Assembly: GCA_964626885.1 (NCBI GenBank)
Contig: CAZVJA010000001.1
Coordinates: 1 to 64,000 of the forward strand
Source of the DNA: CAZVJA01 sp964626885
Lineage (GTDB): Bacteria > Planctomycetota > Planctomycetia > Planctomycetales > Planctomycetaceae
Direction: 5' to 3'
Length of the DNA stretch: 64,000 nucleotides
Shown: positions 44,691 to 54,299 of the stretch, one piece after another
Numbering within the stretch: position 1 is the stretch's first letter
Layout of the letters: each line of letters opens with the position of its first letter
Notes under the pieces: model-generated
What the model was told of the DNA's origin: nothing
The model's database searches: none
Seen by the model: only the letters and a program-made list of their open reading frames with translations
Program-made: the position numbers and the translations under genes

Positions 44691-46022
44691 TTAACGCCCC
44701 GTGGCGGACGTGAGAGAACTTCGGACACAATACAAGTGGCTGTCGGTTCGAAGGATGAGGCAGTTTGGCCCGACCGCGGGAGTTGCCATGAATCGGCCCT
44801 CGAGCTGATTCGCTGCCAGGGCTTTGAACTTGCTGCCCGGTTCAACAACGGTGACCTTGCCGCCTTCGTTAGCGAAGTAAATTCGGCCGTCTACGCAAAT
44901 TGGCGACGCGGAGTAATTGTCCCCTAGTCTTTCCTGCCAAACCGCTGCCCCGTTCCCGGCATCGACGCAGGTCGCCACTCCGCGATCCCCTGCCAGGTAG
45001 ATCCTGCCGTCCAAATACACCGGCGTGGGGTTGGAAGAGACTTGCCGCTTGAAACGCCACAACACATGCGTCTCAGTCACGTCGCCGTGTCCATCCGCGC
45101 GAATCGCCCACAACTCCGGTGTCGTATACCCCGTGCAAAGATAAATGATCCCGTCGTGAAACAACGGCACGGGAACATTCGAAAATCCCTGGTACAACAC
45201 TCGCCAAAGCTCGCGGCCGGTGCGCGGATCGTACGCCTCCACCTGGTCCGCCCCGGCACTGATCAGCTGCGGCTGACCGTTCACCTCAAAAACGGCAGGG
45301 GTCGAGTACGCTTTGCGGAAATCGATCTTCGCGCGGAACGGTCCGGTGCGTGGGGTCTTCCACACGCTTTGCCCGGTTCGCTTGTCGAGTGCTGCAACGT
45401 ATTGCTTGTCCTGCCCGTCGCAATTCACGATCAACAGATTTTCGAAAAGAATCGGCGAACTCCCTGGTCCCTCTTTGTGATCGATCACGAGTTCATTGTT
45501 TCGCCAGAGAACTTGCCCATTCTTTGTATCGAGGCAAGCGGTCCCCATCGCGCCGAAATGGACGTACACAAACCCAGGCTCCACCACCGGCGAGGGAGAG
45601 GCGTGGCTGTTCTTTTCGTTGATGGGAACTGGTTCGGCGGGTGTAAAGACTTCGACATTGTGTTGTACCGCGCCGCTGTCGAGATCGACGCACAACGCCC
45701 GCAGCGACTTGCCACCGTCCAGCGCAGTCGTCAGCCAGACCTGTTTCCCAAGCACCACCGGGGACGACCAGCCTTTGCCGGGAATCGCCGTTTTCCAGGC
45801 GATGTTCTCGGTTTCGCTCCAAGTAAGCGGAATTCCCTGAGTGGTGGCGTGTCCTTGCCCGTTTGCCCCTCGAAATTGCGTCCAGCCCTCGTCAGCCCGC
45901 AAGGTCACAGCCAGCGAAAGGCATATCGCGGCGGCGAGCAGCCCCCTTTGCACCGTGGCTGCCGGCATCAAATTGAGAACGAAAGGAATGCGACCGGGAC
46001 GGACCTCGCGCGGATGCTCCAT
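44691..46022 (-). CDS. PQQ-like beta-propeller repeat protein, exported (1)
   Basis: A 443-aa secreted propeller. A signal peptide (hydrophobic GLLAAAICLSLAVTL, cut near ADEGW) is followed by the planctomycete-type opening WTQFRGANGQGHA and about seven PQQ-type blades (for example ALDKRTGQSVWKTPR, AYDPRTGRELWRVLY, CVDAGNGAAVWQERL). Such proteins resemble BamB and quinoprotein dehydrogenases, but no cofactor or catalytic residues are visible, so they are probably binding scaffolds. The ATG at 46022 was chosen; an internal ATG at 45968 would also keep the signal peptide. Confidence 0.88.
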   Translation of the reverse strand: MEHPREVRPGRIPFVLNLMPAATVQRGLLAAAICLSLAVTLRADEGWTQFRGANGQGHATTQGIPLTWSETENIAWKTAIPGKGWSSPVVLGKQVWLTTALDGGKSLRALCVDLDSGAVQHNVEVFTPAEPVPINEKNSHASPSPVVEPGFVYVHFGAMGTACLDTKNGQVLWRNNELVIDHKEGPGSSPILFENLLIVNCDGQDKQYVAALDKRTGQSVWKTPRTGPFRAKIDFRKAYSTPAVFEVNGQPQLISAGADQVEAYDPRTGRELWRVLYQGFSNVPVPLFHDGIIYLCTGYTTPELWAIRADGHGDVTETHVLWRFKRQVSSNPTPVYLDGRIYLAGDRGVATCVDAGNGAAVWQERLGDNYSASPICVDGRIYFANEGGKVTVVEPGSKFKALAANQLEGRFMATPAVGPNCLILRTDSHLYCVRSSLTSATGR

Positions 46023-46321
46023 ACATTCCAGTTTCTTCAAAGTGCTCACAGAGGACGACCTCCCGCCGGACCAGATTGACTGCGTGCTCTCGATCATCAA
46101 GGGGGGAAGAATCAATGTCAAGCGGGGCGCCGAAGGCTGGCCGTTCGCTCCCAGGAAGCTGGACTGCCGCAGGAGCCGGAGGGTCGCGGGTCTGCGGATC
46201 GCCACTCCTCGGCAATCCCCTGCTCCAAGTCCTCAATTGGGGCTGACACGTCCGGCGAAACCTGTTATCAAGCGGCAACTAATTGACTGCCACCGAGTTT
46301 CGATCTTGCCAGGAGGGCCTC

Positions 46322-47497
46322 ATGGGGGTGCCGTTGTCGCAGATGTGGACTGTTGCGACGTACGTGCTTTCGAAAAAGCTGCGTGGCGAAAAACGTTACC
46401 CGCTCGTGCTGATGCTGGAACCGCTGTTCCGCTGTAATCTGGCCTGCGCGGGATGCGGCAAGATCCAATACCCGGCGGAAATCCTCAAGAAGAACCTCGC
46501 GCCGGAAGACTGCTTTCGCGCGGTGGACGAATGCGGTGCGCCGATGGTCTCGATCCCCGGCGGCGAGCCGCTGCTGCATCCGGAAATCGACAAGATCGTC
46601 GAAGGACTGGTCGCGCGGAAGAAATACGTCTACCTCTGCACGAATGCCCTGTTGCTCGAAAAGCATCTACATCGATTCCGCCCCACGAAGTACCTCAGCT
46701 TTTCCGTGCATATTGACGGTCCAAAGGAAGAGCACGATGTCGCCGTCTGCCGCGAGGGAACCTTCGATATCGCCGTGCGGGGAATCCGCGCCGCGGTGAG
46801 CGCCGGCTTCCGCGTCACCACGAACACCACGGTCTTCAACACAGCTGATCCGCACCGGCTCCGCGAAATGTTCGACATTCTGACCGAACTCGGGGTCGAA
46901 GGGATGATGCTCTCCCCGGGCTACCCGTACGAGAAAGCGCCCGACCAGGAGCATTTTCTCCACAGGCATCAAACGATCTCGCTGTTTCGCAGGGCGCTCA
47001 GCAAACCGAAACGCGCGTGGACATTCAATCAATCGCCATTGTTCATCGAGTTCCTCAAGGGAAACTGGAATCTCGAATGCACACCCTGGGGCAACCCGAC
47101 GTACAATGTCTTTGGCTGGCAGAAACCTTGCTATCTCCTGCAGGAAGGTTACTGCGAGACGTTCCAGGAACTGCTCGATTGCACTGATTGGGACCGATAC
47201 GGCCGCGCCAGCGGCAATCATAAGTGCACCGATTGCATGGTCCACAGCGGCTACGAGCCAACGGCGGTTGCCGAAACGTTCGGCTCGTTGCGCGGACTGT
47301 GGGCGGCGGCCAGGTCCATTCTGCTCGGTCCGCGCGAATCCGATGCCGGTATGCCGGAGTTGGCTCCCGTCGCCGGGACCGCGCGCACACCTCATCCCGC
47401 CACGCCGTTGTATGACCTGCAACTTTCGTTTTCGGCGGATGAGAGTTCCTGCCCGACATCGGGAGAACTGCTCCCGGCGGAGTCTCCCGCGGTGTAG
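46322..47497 (+). CDS. hpnH: Adenosyl-hopene transferase HpnH (radical SAM)
   Basis: A 391-aa radical SAM enzyme that adds the 5'-deoxyadenosyl group to hopene, the first step towards C35 bacteriohopanepolyols. The cluster motif is C38xxxC42xxC45 (CNLACAGC), and the family opening [20 protein letters not shown] is intact. Conserved blocks include [10 protein letters not shown] and the C-terminal cluster [12 protein letters not shown]...C. The ATG at 46322 has a perfect GGAGGG. No squalene-hopene cyclase or other hpn gene is in the window. The C-terminal tail after about residue 330 is proline- and alanine-rich. Confidence 0.95.
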   Translation: MGVPLSQMWTVATYVLSKKLRGEKRYPLVLMLEPLFRCNLACAGCGKIQYPAEILKKNLAPEDCFRAVDECGAPMVSIPGGEPLLHPEIDKIVEGLVARKKYVYLCTNALLLEKHLHRFRPTKYLSFSVHIDGPKEEHDVAVCREGTFDIAVRGIRAAVSAGFRVTTNTTVFNTADPHRLREMFDILTELGVEGMMLSPGYPYEKAPDQEHFLHRHQTISLFRRALSKPKRAWTFNQSPLFIEFLKGNWNLECTPWGNPTYNVFGWQKPCYLLQEGYCETFQELLDCTDWDRYGRASGNHKCTDCMVHSGYEPTAVAETFGSLRGLWAAARSILLGPRESDAGMPELAPVAGTARTPHPATPLYDLQLSFSADESSCPTSGELLPAESPAV

Positions 47498-47577
47498 CGT
47501 GCACCAACCTGCGGAAATCGTCGCTCAGCGGAAGCTCCGCCTCTCGGAATCGAGTCTCCCTTGACGTCGTTTCGCGT

Positions 47578-48930
47578 TCACTCCGCCGCGAGGTTCACGC
47601 GCACAATTTCTTTATCGTTCCGCGCGAAAACGCTCTTCATGGCGAATGCCGGATGCGACCAGATTGTCTTCCGCCGCATCACGTCGCGCGTCGGCTCTAC
47701 CAGTTTCGCGCGGCTGATCTCCTCGTATCCCTGCGGCGTAAGATTCGCGATGATCAGATCTCCCTGCTCGTTGTGCAGGAAGTACCTGTCTTCGTAGGGG
47801 ATCAGAAATGCGTTCCACCAGCGTCCGTCACCGGTGGCAGCGAATGTCTCCCAGACGCGCTTGCCGGTGCGTGCATCGAGGCAGCGCAACTGGCCGTAGC
47901 TGCACACCCCGTAGATGTGCGTTTCCGTCAGCACCGGCGTCGAGATGATGCAGTGCAGGCCGTCGGTCACTTTCTCGCTGTTGCTTTTTCCTTTCCACAC
48001 AGTCTTCGCTGACCGGCCGTCCGGTGCAACTTCGATCATCAACGGCCCGTTGTAGAACGTGGTGACAAAGATCCGATTCCCCATCTGCCGCGGCGTGGCG
48101 ATTGTCAGGCCCGACTGCGAAGTGAAGGGAACGGTCCAATAGACTTCGCCGTTCTGTGGGTTCAAGCCGCTGATGCCGTGCGGATACCAGACGATCAATT
48201 GCCGCATCCCGCCAATCTCGAAGATCACGGGCGGCGAATAGCCCACATCCTTGTCATCGAGTGCTCGCCAGAGTTCCTTGCCGGTGGCTTTGTCGAAGCT
48301 GACGACAAGTGCCTTGGGGCCGCCGACGAGGGTAATTAACTGGTCGCCGTCGACGAGCGGACTGGCCACAAAACCCCAGATCGCGGTTTCGGTCTGATAG
48401 TCGTTGACGAAATTCTTCTGCCAAATAATGTTTCCTTTGGCGGCGTCGAAGCAGAACATGTCCCCCATCGCGCCGATGGTGTAAACCCGGCCGTCATTGA
48501 CGACCGGTGTGGAGCGCGGCCCGGCCGGGTAGCTCACTGTGTAACGGCAGGGATACTCGTACTTCCAGATGATGGCGCCGGTCTCCGCATCCAGACAGAG
48601 CACGCGCTCGGTCTGTGCGCGGATCTGGCGATCGGTGATGTACACGCGGCCGTTTGCGACAGCTGGGCCGGAATAACCCTCGCCAATCGGTGTCGACCAG
48701 ACGCGCGGCAGTAATCCTTCTGTCGGAAACTTCTTGACGATGCCGGTCTCGCGCCAGACGAGATCCCGTTTGGGGCCACCCCAATCAGGCCAGTCGTCTC
48801 CTTGAGCCGAGACGCAGTGCATCACCATAAAGACTGCAAGGAGTTGCAGCATGTTTGAAGTCACGCGGCGAGCGGAGAATCTGGCATGGTTCCGTGTCAG
48901 GCACTCAACTCTCCAAAGACCACACGACAT
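47578..48930 (-). CDS. PQQ-like beta-propeller repeat protein, exported (2)
   Basis: A 450-aa secreted propeller of the same general type as the one at 44.7-46.0 kb, but diverged. A long basic N-region precedes the hydrophobic signal MLQLLAVFMVMHCVSA. The mature part begins DDWPDWGGPKRDLVW and has blades such as CLDAETGAIIWKYEY, FDAAKGNIIWQKNF and CLDARTGKRVWETFA. No catalytic motif is seen. The start at 48930 is set by GGGAG 8 bp upstream; the ATG at 48852, just before the hydrophobic core, lacks one. It is divergent from the TolB-like gene. Confidence 0.88.
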   Translation of the reverse strand: MSCGLWRVECLTRNHARFSARRVTSNMLQLLAVFMVMHCVSAQGDDWPDWGGPKRDLVWRETGIVKKFPTEGLLPRVWSTPIGEGYSGPAVANGRVYITDRQIRAQTERVLCLDAETGAIIWKYEYPCRYTVSYPAGPRSTPVVNDGRVYTIGAMGDMFCFDAAKGNIIWQKNFVNDYQTETAIWGFVASPLVDGDQLITLVGGPKALVVSFDKATGKELWRALDDKDVGYSPPVIFEIGGMRQLIVWYPHGISGLNPQNGEVYWTVPFTSQSGLTIATPRQMGNRIFVTTFYNGPLMIEVAPDGRSAKTVWKGKSNSEKVTDGLHCIISTPVLTETHIYGVCSYGQLRCLDARTGKRVWETFAATGDGRWWNAFLIPYEDRYFLHNEQGDLIIANLTPQGYEEISRAKLVEPTRDVMRRKTIWSHPAFAMKSVFARNDKEIVRVNLAAE

Positions 48931-49066
48931 GGTTTTCTCCCGTAAAGGTGAATTCGGCAACGCGCCGCGTTCCATTGTGACAGACCTCGTGATGTGGAAC
49001 AATGACGAGCACACCACGGCGACTTTCGAGAAACACCGACGAACAGAATTCGCATCGAGGTTATCC

Positions 49067-50131
49067 ATGATTCGGCAATCGATATTCGCAATCATCCTGC
49101 TTCTGTTACTCTTCGTTGTGCCGGCACGCACCGCGGAACCGACGGTCGCTGAGCAGGAAGCCAAACATCTGTCGAACATCCGTCAGGTGACATTCGGCCT
49201 CCCCCGCGCGGGAGAAGGCTATTTCTCGCCCGACGGGCAATGGGTCGTGTACCAGGCGTACCCCATCGGCTACCCGTTCTATCAAATCTATGTGCAGAAG
49301 CTCGGAGAGAAAGAGCCGCGGCGCATCAGCCCCGGACGCGGCAGCACCACGTGCAGCTACTTCACTCCCGACAGCAAGCGGATCATGTTCGCCTCGTCGC
49401 ACAGCGATCCTCATCTCGACATCACGGAATTGAAGGCCCGCGAGGAAGCCGCAAAGGGGGGCCGCCGGCGATACCAGTGGAGCTTCGACGAACACATGGA
49501 AATCTATGACTGTAACTTCGACGGCACCGACCTTCGCCGACTGACTGATTCCCCCGGCTACGACGCCGAGGGGAGTTACTCCAGCGACGGCAAACAGATC
49601 GTTTTCACCTCCACGCGCGACGGCGACCCCGATCTCTACGTGATGAACGCCGACGGCTCGAACGTGCGGCAGCTCACGAACCAGCCGGGTTACGATGGCG
49701 GGCCATTCTTCTCGCCCGACAATCAATGGGTGATCTTCCGCAGCGACCGCCAGAAGAAAGACATGCTGCAAATCTTCGCGATCTCGGCCGATGGCAAGCA
49801 CGAAGTACAGCTCACCAACGATCTCGACACCGTCAACTGGGCGCCGTATTTCCATCCGAGCGGGAAGTCTTTCGTCTGGGCCCGCGCCGATTATTCGCGC
49901 GGCCCGCGCGAGGCGACCTACGACATCTACCGGATGAATATCTCCTGGGATGCGGAGAAGTTCACAACCGACGGAAAGATGGAGCGGATCACGTTCGAGA
50001 AGGGGACCGACATTCTGCCGGTCTTCAGCCCCGACGGCAAACATCTCATGTGGACCTCGACCCGCGCCGCCGACGGCACCAGCCAGCTTTGGATCGCCGA
50101 CTGGCACGATGACCCGCCGGCGAACAAGTAG
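49067..50131 (+). CDS. PD40/TolB-like beta-propeller protein, exported
   Basis: A 354-aa secreted protein with a clear signal peptide (IFAIILLLLLFVVPARTA). It has six or so WD40-like PD40 blades with the repeated pattern of SPDG then a strand, for example YFSPDGQWVVYQ, YSSDGKQIVFTSTRDGDPDL and FSPDGKHLMWTSTRAADG. TolB-type propellers act as protein-binding platforms in the periplasm. The ATG at 49067 has GAGGTT upstream. The sugar epimerase gene follows after 40 bp on the same strand. Confidence 0.9.
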   Translation: MIRQSIFAIILLLLLFVVPARTAEPTVAEQEAKHLSNIRQVTFGLPRAGEGYFSPDGQWVVYQAYPIGYPFYQIYVQKLGEKEPRRISPGRGSTTCSYFTPDSKRIMFASSHSDPHLDITELKAREEAAKGGRRRYQWSFDEHMEIYDCNFDGTDLRRLTDSPGYDAEGSYSSDGKQIVFTSTRDGDPDLYVMNADGSNVRQLTNQPGYDGGPFFSPDNQWVIFRSDRQKKDMLQIFAISADGKHEVQLTNDLDTVNWAPYFHPSGKSFVWARADYSRGPREATYDIYRMNISWDAEKFTTDGKMERITFEKGTDILPVFSPDGKHLMWTSTRAADGTSQLWIADWHDDPPANK

Positions 50132-50171
50132 CAGCTTTCATTGACGTTGGCGTTTTGGAAACGGTGGTTCC

Positions 50172-51071
50172 TTGAGTTCGTCTCCTCGCAAGTTCGGCGC
50201 TCATGTCTTTCTGTGGCAGGATGGCTACGACGACAGCGCGTTGCTCCGCATCTTCGATTCCGCCGTGCGGCTCGGGCTGTCATTCGTCGAGATCGCCGTC
50301 GGGGATGGCATTTCTTTTGACTCCGCCAAGCTGTCGGCTGAAGCGGCCGCACGGAAGCTGGAGCTGGTGACGAGCCCGGGGGGCGAATGGCCGGTGGAGT
50401 GCGATATCTCACTCCCCAATTCGAGCGACCGCGCAGGAGGAATGGAATGGCATCGGCGCGAGATCGATCGTGCCGCCGAACTGGGAGCAGTGGCGTATGC
50501 CGGAGCGATTTACGGACATCCGGGGACGGTGCGGCGCGGAGCAGTCGATGCCGACGAATTTCGCCGGATTGCCGACGGGCTGCACGAGCTTGCGCAATAC
50601 GCAGCCGAGCGGAACGTGCAACTGGTGATCGAGCCGATGAGTCATTTCCGGACGCACGTCGCGAACACGCCGGGGCAGATCAATGAACTGATTGCTCTGG
50701 CCGACCACGAGAATCTGTCGAGTCTGCTCGACACCTATCATCTCACGACCGAGGTGACCAACATGACGGCCGCCTTTGAGGAAATGCGGCCTCGTCTGTG
50801 GGGGTTGCACGCGTGCGAGAACAATCGCGGCGCGCCCGGCACGGGTCTGCTCCCGTGGCAGTCACTCGGCCGGTCGATTCGCGAGAGCGGCTGGAACGGC
50901 CACATCGGCTTCGAGGGTTACAACTCGACGTGGCGCGGCGGTGCGTTCGCGCGCGAACGGGGCATGTTCCACAACGTCTGTCCGAATGTGGAAGCGTTCA
51001 TTCGGGAGTCGATGCGGTTCATGGAGTCGATTTTGTCGGGTGAACTTGCTGGTGCCCCAGCAGCCCGTTGA
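50172..51071 (+). CDS. Sugar phosphate isomerase/epimerase (D-tagatose 3-epimerase-like)
   Basis: A 299-aa TIM-barrel protein of the AP endonuclease-2-like xylose isomerase family, closest by eye to D-tagatose/L-ribulose 3-epimerases. Metal-ligand regions are VIEPMSHF (Glu), SSLLDTYHL (Asp, His), WGLHACENNRG and GFEGYNSTW (Glu). The TTG start has GGTGG ahead of it. The last codons (Pro-Ala-Ala-Arg-stop, from about 51058) coincide with what looks like the end of an insertion sequence, so the native C-terminus may have been replaced. Confidence 0.85.
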   Translation: MSSSPRKFGAHVFLWQDGYDDSALLRIFDSAVRLGLSFVEIAVGDGISFDSAKLSAEAAARKLELVTSPGGEWPVECDISLPNSSDRAGGMEWHRREIDRAAELGAVAYAGAIYGHPGTVRRGAVDADEFRRIADGLHELAQYAAERNVQLVIEPMSHFRTHVANTPGQINELIALADHENLSSLLDTYHLTTEVTNMTAAFEEMRPRLWGLHACENNRGAPGTGLLPWQSLGRSIRESGWNGHIGFEGYNSTWRGGAFARERGMFHNVCPNVEAFIRESMRFMESILSGELAGAPAAR

Positions 51072-51435
51072 AATTCGTGGTTTTCTCCAGCCGTGTGTTT
51101 CTGCGCGGCGGAGGGGGGCGAAGTTTGTGACTCAGAATCAGCGCTCGAGGCATGAGCGAGTTCAGCAGAGCGTCAAGCAGCGCGACTAAGAACGCCCAAG
51201 CCGCCGCAAATTCCCGCGGCTTCCCCATTCCCAGCAGTTTCCGCAACACAACACCCAGGTTGTGCGCGGCCGCCTGCAGCAGGCAACGCCTGCTCACCTC
51301 GACGATCCCCCGCAGCCAACTTCGCCGCGCGCCGCCGGTGTCGCAGACGTGTGCGAACGAGCGCTCGACCACCTCGCTACGGCGACGCTTGAGTCGTCGC
51401 ACCCACGACTCGCTAACGCGGCGCTTGATGACCAC
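51019..51435 (-). pseudogene. IS1182/IS5-type transposase C-terminal remnant
   Basis: The minus-strand frame encodes the conserved C-terminal end of a DDE transposase: RSEVVERSFAHVCDTGGARR, then WLRGIVEVSRRCLLQAAAHNLG and VVLRKLLGMGKPREFA. The N-terminal DDE region is missing; the remnant stops at the end of the HAD gene. The IS right end is probably at 51058, where CAGCAGCCCGTTGAAA resembles the terminal repeat of this group. The frame beyond about 51075 belongs to the epimerase gene. It cannot be active. Confidence 0.8.
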
Positions 51436-51444
51436 CGCGCGTGC

Positions 51445-52119
51445 TCATTCCAATAGGGCGAGAAATCTTGCTGCGTCGGCGAAGTTATCGAACAGCTCGT
51501 CGGGAGAGTTCTGTTGCAATTGTTCGGCGGAAAACTGCCCCGTGGACACCACCACGACGCGGGCATCGATTGCCCGAGCGCAGCGAATATCGGCCGGAGT
51601 GTCACCGATGACCCACAGACGCTCGCGATCAAACGAACCATTGCATTGTCGATGAACTTCTTCCAGTGCTTCGCGAGCGACGTCGTCCCGGTCGAGATAC
51701 CGGTCGCCGAAGCCGCCGAATTCAAAATGGCGATGCAGTCCAAAATGTCCCAGTTTGAGTTTTGCTCCTTCGCGAAAGTTTCCGGTGAGGAGTCCCAGCA
51801 GAACATCCTCGCGCCGGCTTAATTCTTCCAGCAAAAGCTCGACGCCGGGGAGAATCAGCCCGTCCCGCTGTGCCAGATGCAACGGAAGCTGCCGCAGATA
51901 CTCGGCGTAGAACCGCGCGAGCGCTTCCTCCTCGACCGGAATATTGTGAAAACGGAAGATATCGAGCGCGATGGCGCGGTCGGTTCGTCCCGCGGTGTTC
52001 AACCCTTCGACCAGCCGCGTGGTGCCGAACTCGACCTCCATCGCGGCTTCCATGGCCGCTTGACCGGCCCCCCCGCTGTTCAGTAATGTGCCGTCGATGT
52101 CAAATAAGCAAATGTGCAT
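51445..52119 (-). CDS. HAD-superfamily phosphatase (phosphoglycolate phosphatase-like)
   Basis: A 224-aa HAD hydrolase. Motif I is CLFDIDGTLL (D7, D9), motif II is GLLTGN, and motifs III/IV are in WVIGDTPADIRCARA. The alpha-helical cap lies between motifs I and II, as in subfamily IA, and GGAGQAAMEAA resembles Gph-type phosphatases. The substrate could be phosphoglycolate or another small phosphate ester. The ATG at 52119 starts directly at the motif. The gene is divergent from the Gfo/Idh/MocA gene and abuts the transposase remnant at its 3' end. Confidence 0.88.
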   Translation of the reverse strand: MHICLFDIDGTLLNSGGAGQAAMEAAMEVEFGTTRLVEGLNTAGRTDRAIALDIFRFHNIPVEEEALARFYAEYLRQLPLHLAQRDGLILPGVELLLEELSRREDVLLGLLTGNFREGAKLKLGHFGLHRHFEFGGFGDRYLDRDDVAREALEEVHRQCNGSFDRERLWVIGDTPADIRCARAIDARVVVVSTGQFSAEQLQQNSPDELFDNFADAARFLALLE

Positions 52120-52232
52120 GAAGTGTTCATTCTCGCGAAAATCCACCGGTTTCCGACAAGGCTCACTGTAGCAGCCGAGCCTCGTTTCGGGAATCAAACC
52201 CGCCGGCCCGCGAACCCGGCCAGGGCGACCCA

Positions 52233-53234
52233 ATGACTCAGCACAATACCACTTTACCGCGCCAATTCGCGATCCTCGGATGTGGCCGCATGGGACGGAC
52301 GCATGCCGAACGGCTGGCGAAGGACGGTCGGGGGGAAGTTGTCGCGTTGTTCGACACCGCCCGTTCCGCGGCCGAGCAGCTTCAAAATGAGGTCGCGCCG
52401 AAGGCTCGGGTGTTCGACACTTTTGAAGAGCTGATGGCTGCCAAGCGGGCCGATGCGGTCATCATCTGCACGCCGACCCTTGAGCATTTTGCGCAGGCGA
52501 CTGCCTGCCTGGAGCAGGGACTCGACGTTTTGTGTGAGAAACCTCTTGCGGCAACGCGTGCCGAAATCGTTTCGCTGATTGAGGAGTGTCGACGACGAAG
52601 CGCGCGGCTGACTGTCGCTTATCAGCGGAGGTTTTGGAGCGCGTATCGCACCTTGCGCCGCGAGATTCTTTCTGGAGCGTGGGGCCAGGTCCATGCGGTG
52701 ATGTCACACAACGCCGAGAACTGGCAGCAGGTCTACGGCGGGACATGGCGTGACGATCCGCATGCCAACTGGGGAGGTTTCATCGGTGACGCCGGCAGTC
52801 ATAAGATCGATGTCCTCTTTTATGTGACCGGACGAGCGCCGATGGAAGTCTTCGCGCGATGCGACAATCGCGGCAGCCGCGTGGAGGTTGCCGCGGGGGT
52901 TTCGGCCACTTGCGACAACGGCGCACTGCTGACGATGGACTTCATCGGGAATGCGCAGCACTTCGGGGAGCATCTGCATATTCACTGTGACAAAGCCGAT
53001 TTTATCGTGCAGGGGTATACGCTTTGGATAGTCCGCGACCAGGGGATGGAACGATTCGAGCCCCTTGCTCCCGAGACGGACCCGGTTGCGGGGTTCCTCG
53101 ATTACCTCTGTGATGGAGGCGAGAATCCTGCTCCTCCCGACTGCGCGCTGCCGGTGTTCGATTTCACACAGGCCATTTTAGCATCGAACAGGACGGGACG
53201 CGCTGTCTCCGTCGATGAGGCAAAGTTACTGTGA
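52233..53234 (+). CDS. Gfo/Idh/MocA family oxidoreductase (cytoplasmic)
   Basis: A 333-aa NAD(P)-dependent oxidoreductase. The Rossmann motif is AILGCGRMGRTHAERL, the family signature is LCEKPLAAT, and the substrate-side GGFIGDAGSHKIDVLFYV carries the Asp/His pair of the active site. Unlike the copy at the left edge of the window it has no Tat signal, so it works in the cytoplasm. The family acts on inositols and amino or keto sugars; the substrate here is unknown. AGGGCG precedes the ATG. Confidence 0.92.
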   Translation: MTQHNTTLPRQFAILGCGRMGRTHAERLAKDGRGEVVALFDTARSAAEQLQNEVAPKARVFDTFEELMAAKRADAVIICTPTLEHFAQATACLEQGLDVLCEKPLAATRAEIVSLIEECRRRSARLTVAYQRRFWSAYRTLRREILSGAWGQVHAVMSHNAENWQQVYGGTWRDDPHANWGGFIGDAGSHKIDVLFYVTGRAPMEVFARCDNRGSRVEVAAGVSATCDNGALLTMDFIGNAQHFGEHLHIHCDKADFIVQGYTLWIVRDQGMERFEPLAPETDPVAGFLDYLCDGGENPAPPDCALPVFDFTQAILASNRTGRAVSVDEAKLL

Positions 53235-53275
53235 CACGGGAGCGGGATTGGGAGAAATGCCCCGCGAATCCGCCG

Positions 53276-54109
53276 TTAGATTAACGCCGGCTCTTCGTCC
53301 TGGTGCGACGGAACCTGCGGCAATTCCGCCGTGACATCTTCGACCGCTTCGGCCAAGACGGTTCCACCCGATCGAACCAGACCGGTCAGAATCAGCAGAT
53401 CACAGACGCGATTGATCTCGCGCGGAAGACCACGCGTGCGTCGATACACCGCCATCATCGCAGCCGGTTCGAGCGAAGCACCCGAGAAACCGGAAGCTTG
53501 CAGGCGATACGCCACATAGCGGCTTGTTTCCAGCGCGTCGAACGGCCACAACTCGATGCGTAGATCGGAGAGTTCGGAAACCAGACCGGCCGCGCAGCAA
53601 TCCTCGAGCGAACGGGCCGCGAAGAGCAGGGTCAAATGACCGTGAGAATATTCGGCCAGCTTCATCAATCGATCAAGGCCGAGTGCACAACTCGCGTCCG
53701 CCCGATCGAGATGATCGAGAATCAGTACCCCGGGAGTTCTGCAGAGCGACAGCCCCCGCACGTGATCCTGAATCGCACGCCATGTCTGCAAAGCGGAATC
53801 GTCGGACCAAGGGCCGAGTCTCCAACAGGCGGAGATGTGCGCCGGCAGATCTTCCGCGACAAGGCCGCGCAGGTCGACGAGGCCGGCTTGTTGAAGTCCC
53901 CGTTCCCGAAGCTCGTGAAGGAAGACTTCCCACAGCAGGGATTTGCCGGTGCCGGCTGGGCCGGTGAGCAATCCGCAGGGACGACGATTCTCAACCAGAT
54001 ATGCCAGGCGGGACAGAACCTCTTCATGAGCCGGACTGGAGAAATAGCCCGAGTGATCCCCAGGGCGGGAAAGACGGAGCGAGGAGGTTCCTGGGTGGCG
54101 AGTGGCCAT
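53276..54109 (-). CDS. ExeA-like AAA ATPase
   Basis: A 277-aa P-loop ATPase of the ExeA/GspA family. Walker A is GPAGTGKS (residues 50-57), Walker B is VLILDHLDRAD, and the sensor region is RRTRGLPREINRVCDL, typical of ExeA. The opening SGYFSSPAHEEVLSRLAYLVE also fits. ExeA proteins help secretin assembly at the peptidoglycan or act as regulatory ATPases; this one has no membrane segment or peptidoglycan-binding domain, so its role is unclear. It is divergent from rsmE. Confidence 0.85.
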   Translation of the reverse strand: MATRHPGTSSLRLSRPGDHSGYFSSPAHEEVLSRLAYLVENRRPCGLLTGPAGTGKSLLWEVFLHELRERGLQQAGLVDLRGLVAEDLPAHISACWRLGPWSDDSALQTWRAIQDHVRGLSLCRTPGVLILDHLDRADASCALGLDRLMKLAEYSHGHLTLLFAARSLEDCCAAGLVSELSDLRIELWPFDALETSRYVAYRLQASGFSGASLEPAAMMAVYRRTRGLPREINRVCDLLILTGLVRSGGTVLAEAVEDVTAELPQVPSHQDEEPALI

Positions 54110-54154
54110 GGGGTGAATGGTTTCCGGGGCGGAGCGCTACGTCACTGCAACTGA

Positions 54155-54182
54155 TATAATCGGCAGCATTGTTCAGTGAACA
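54155..54182 (+). promoter_or_regulatory. -10 box with overlapping palindromic operator candidate
   Basis: A perfect TATAAT (54155-54160) is followed 10 bp later by the 13-bp perfect palindrome TGTTCAGTGAACA (54170-54182), which would cover the transcription start. It lies in the divergent region between the ExeA-like gene and rsmE and is oriented towards rsmE. No -35 match is seen, so a repressor- or activator-controlled promoter is possible but unproven. Confidence 0.35.
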
Positions 54183-54299
54183 TGATGCGGGTCTGGCTTC
54201 CCACCGAATGCATTTTCGATTTCGCGAACCGCGAGGTTTGGGATGTAATGCGGGATTTCTCGTAAACTGTTGTTGGAACACATTTTACAGGCGGTGATT

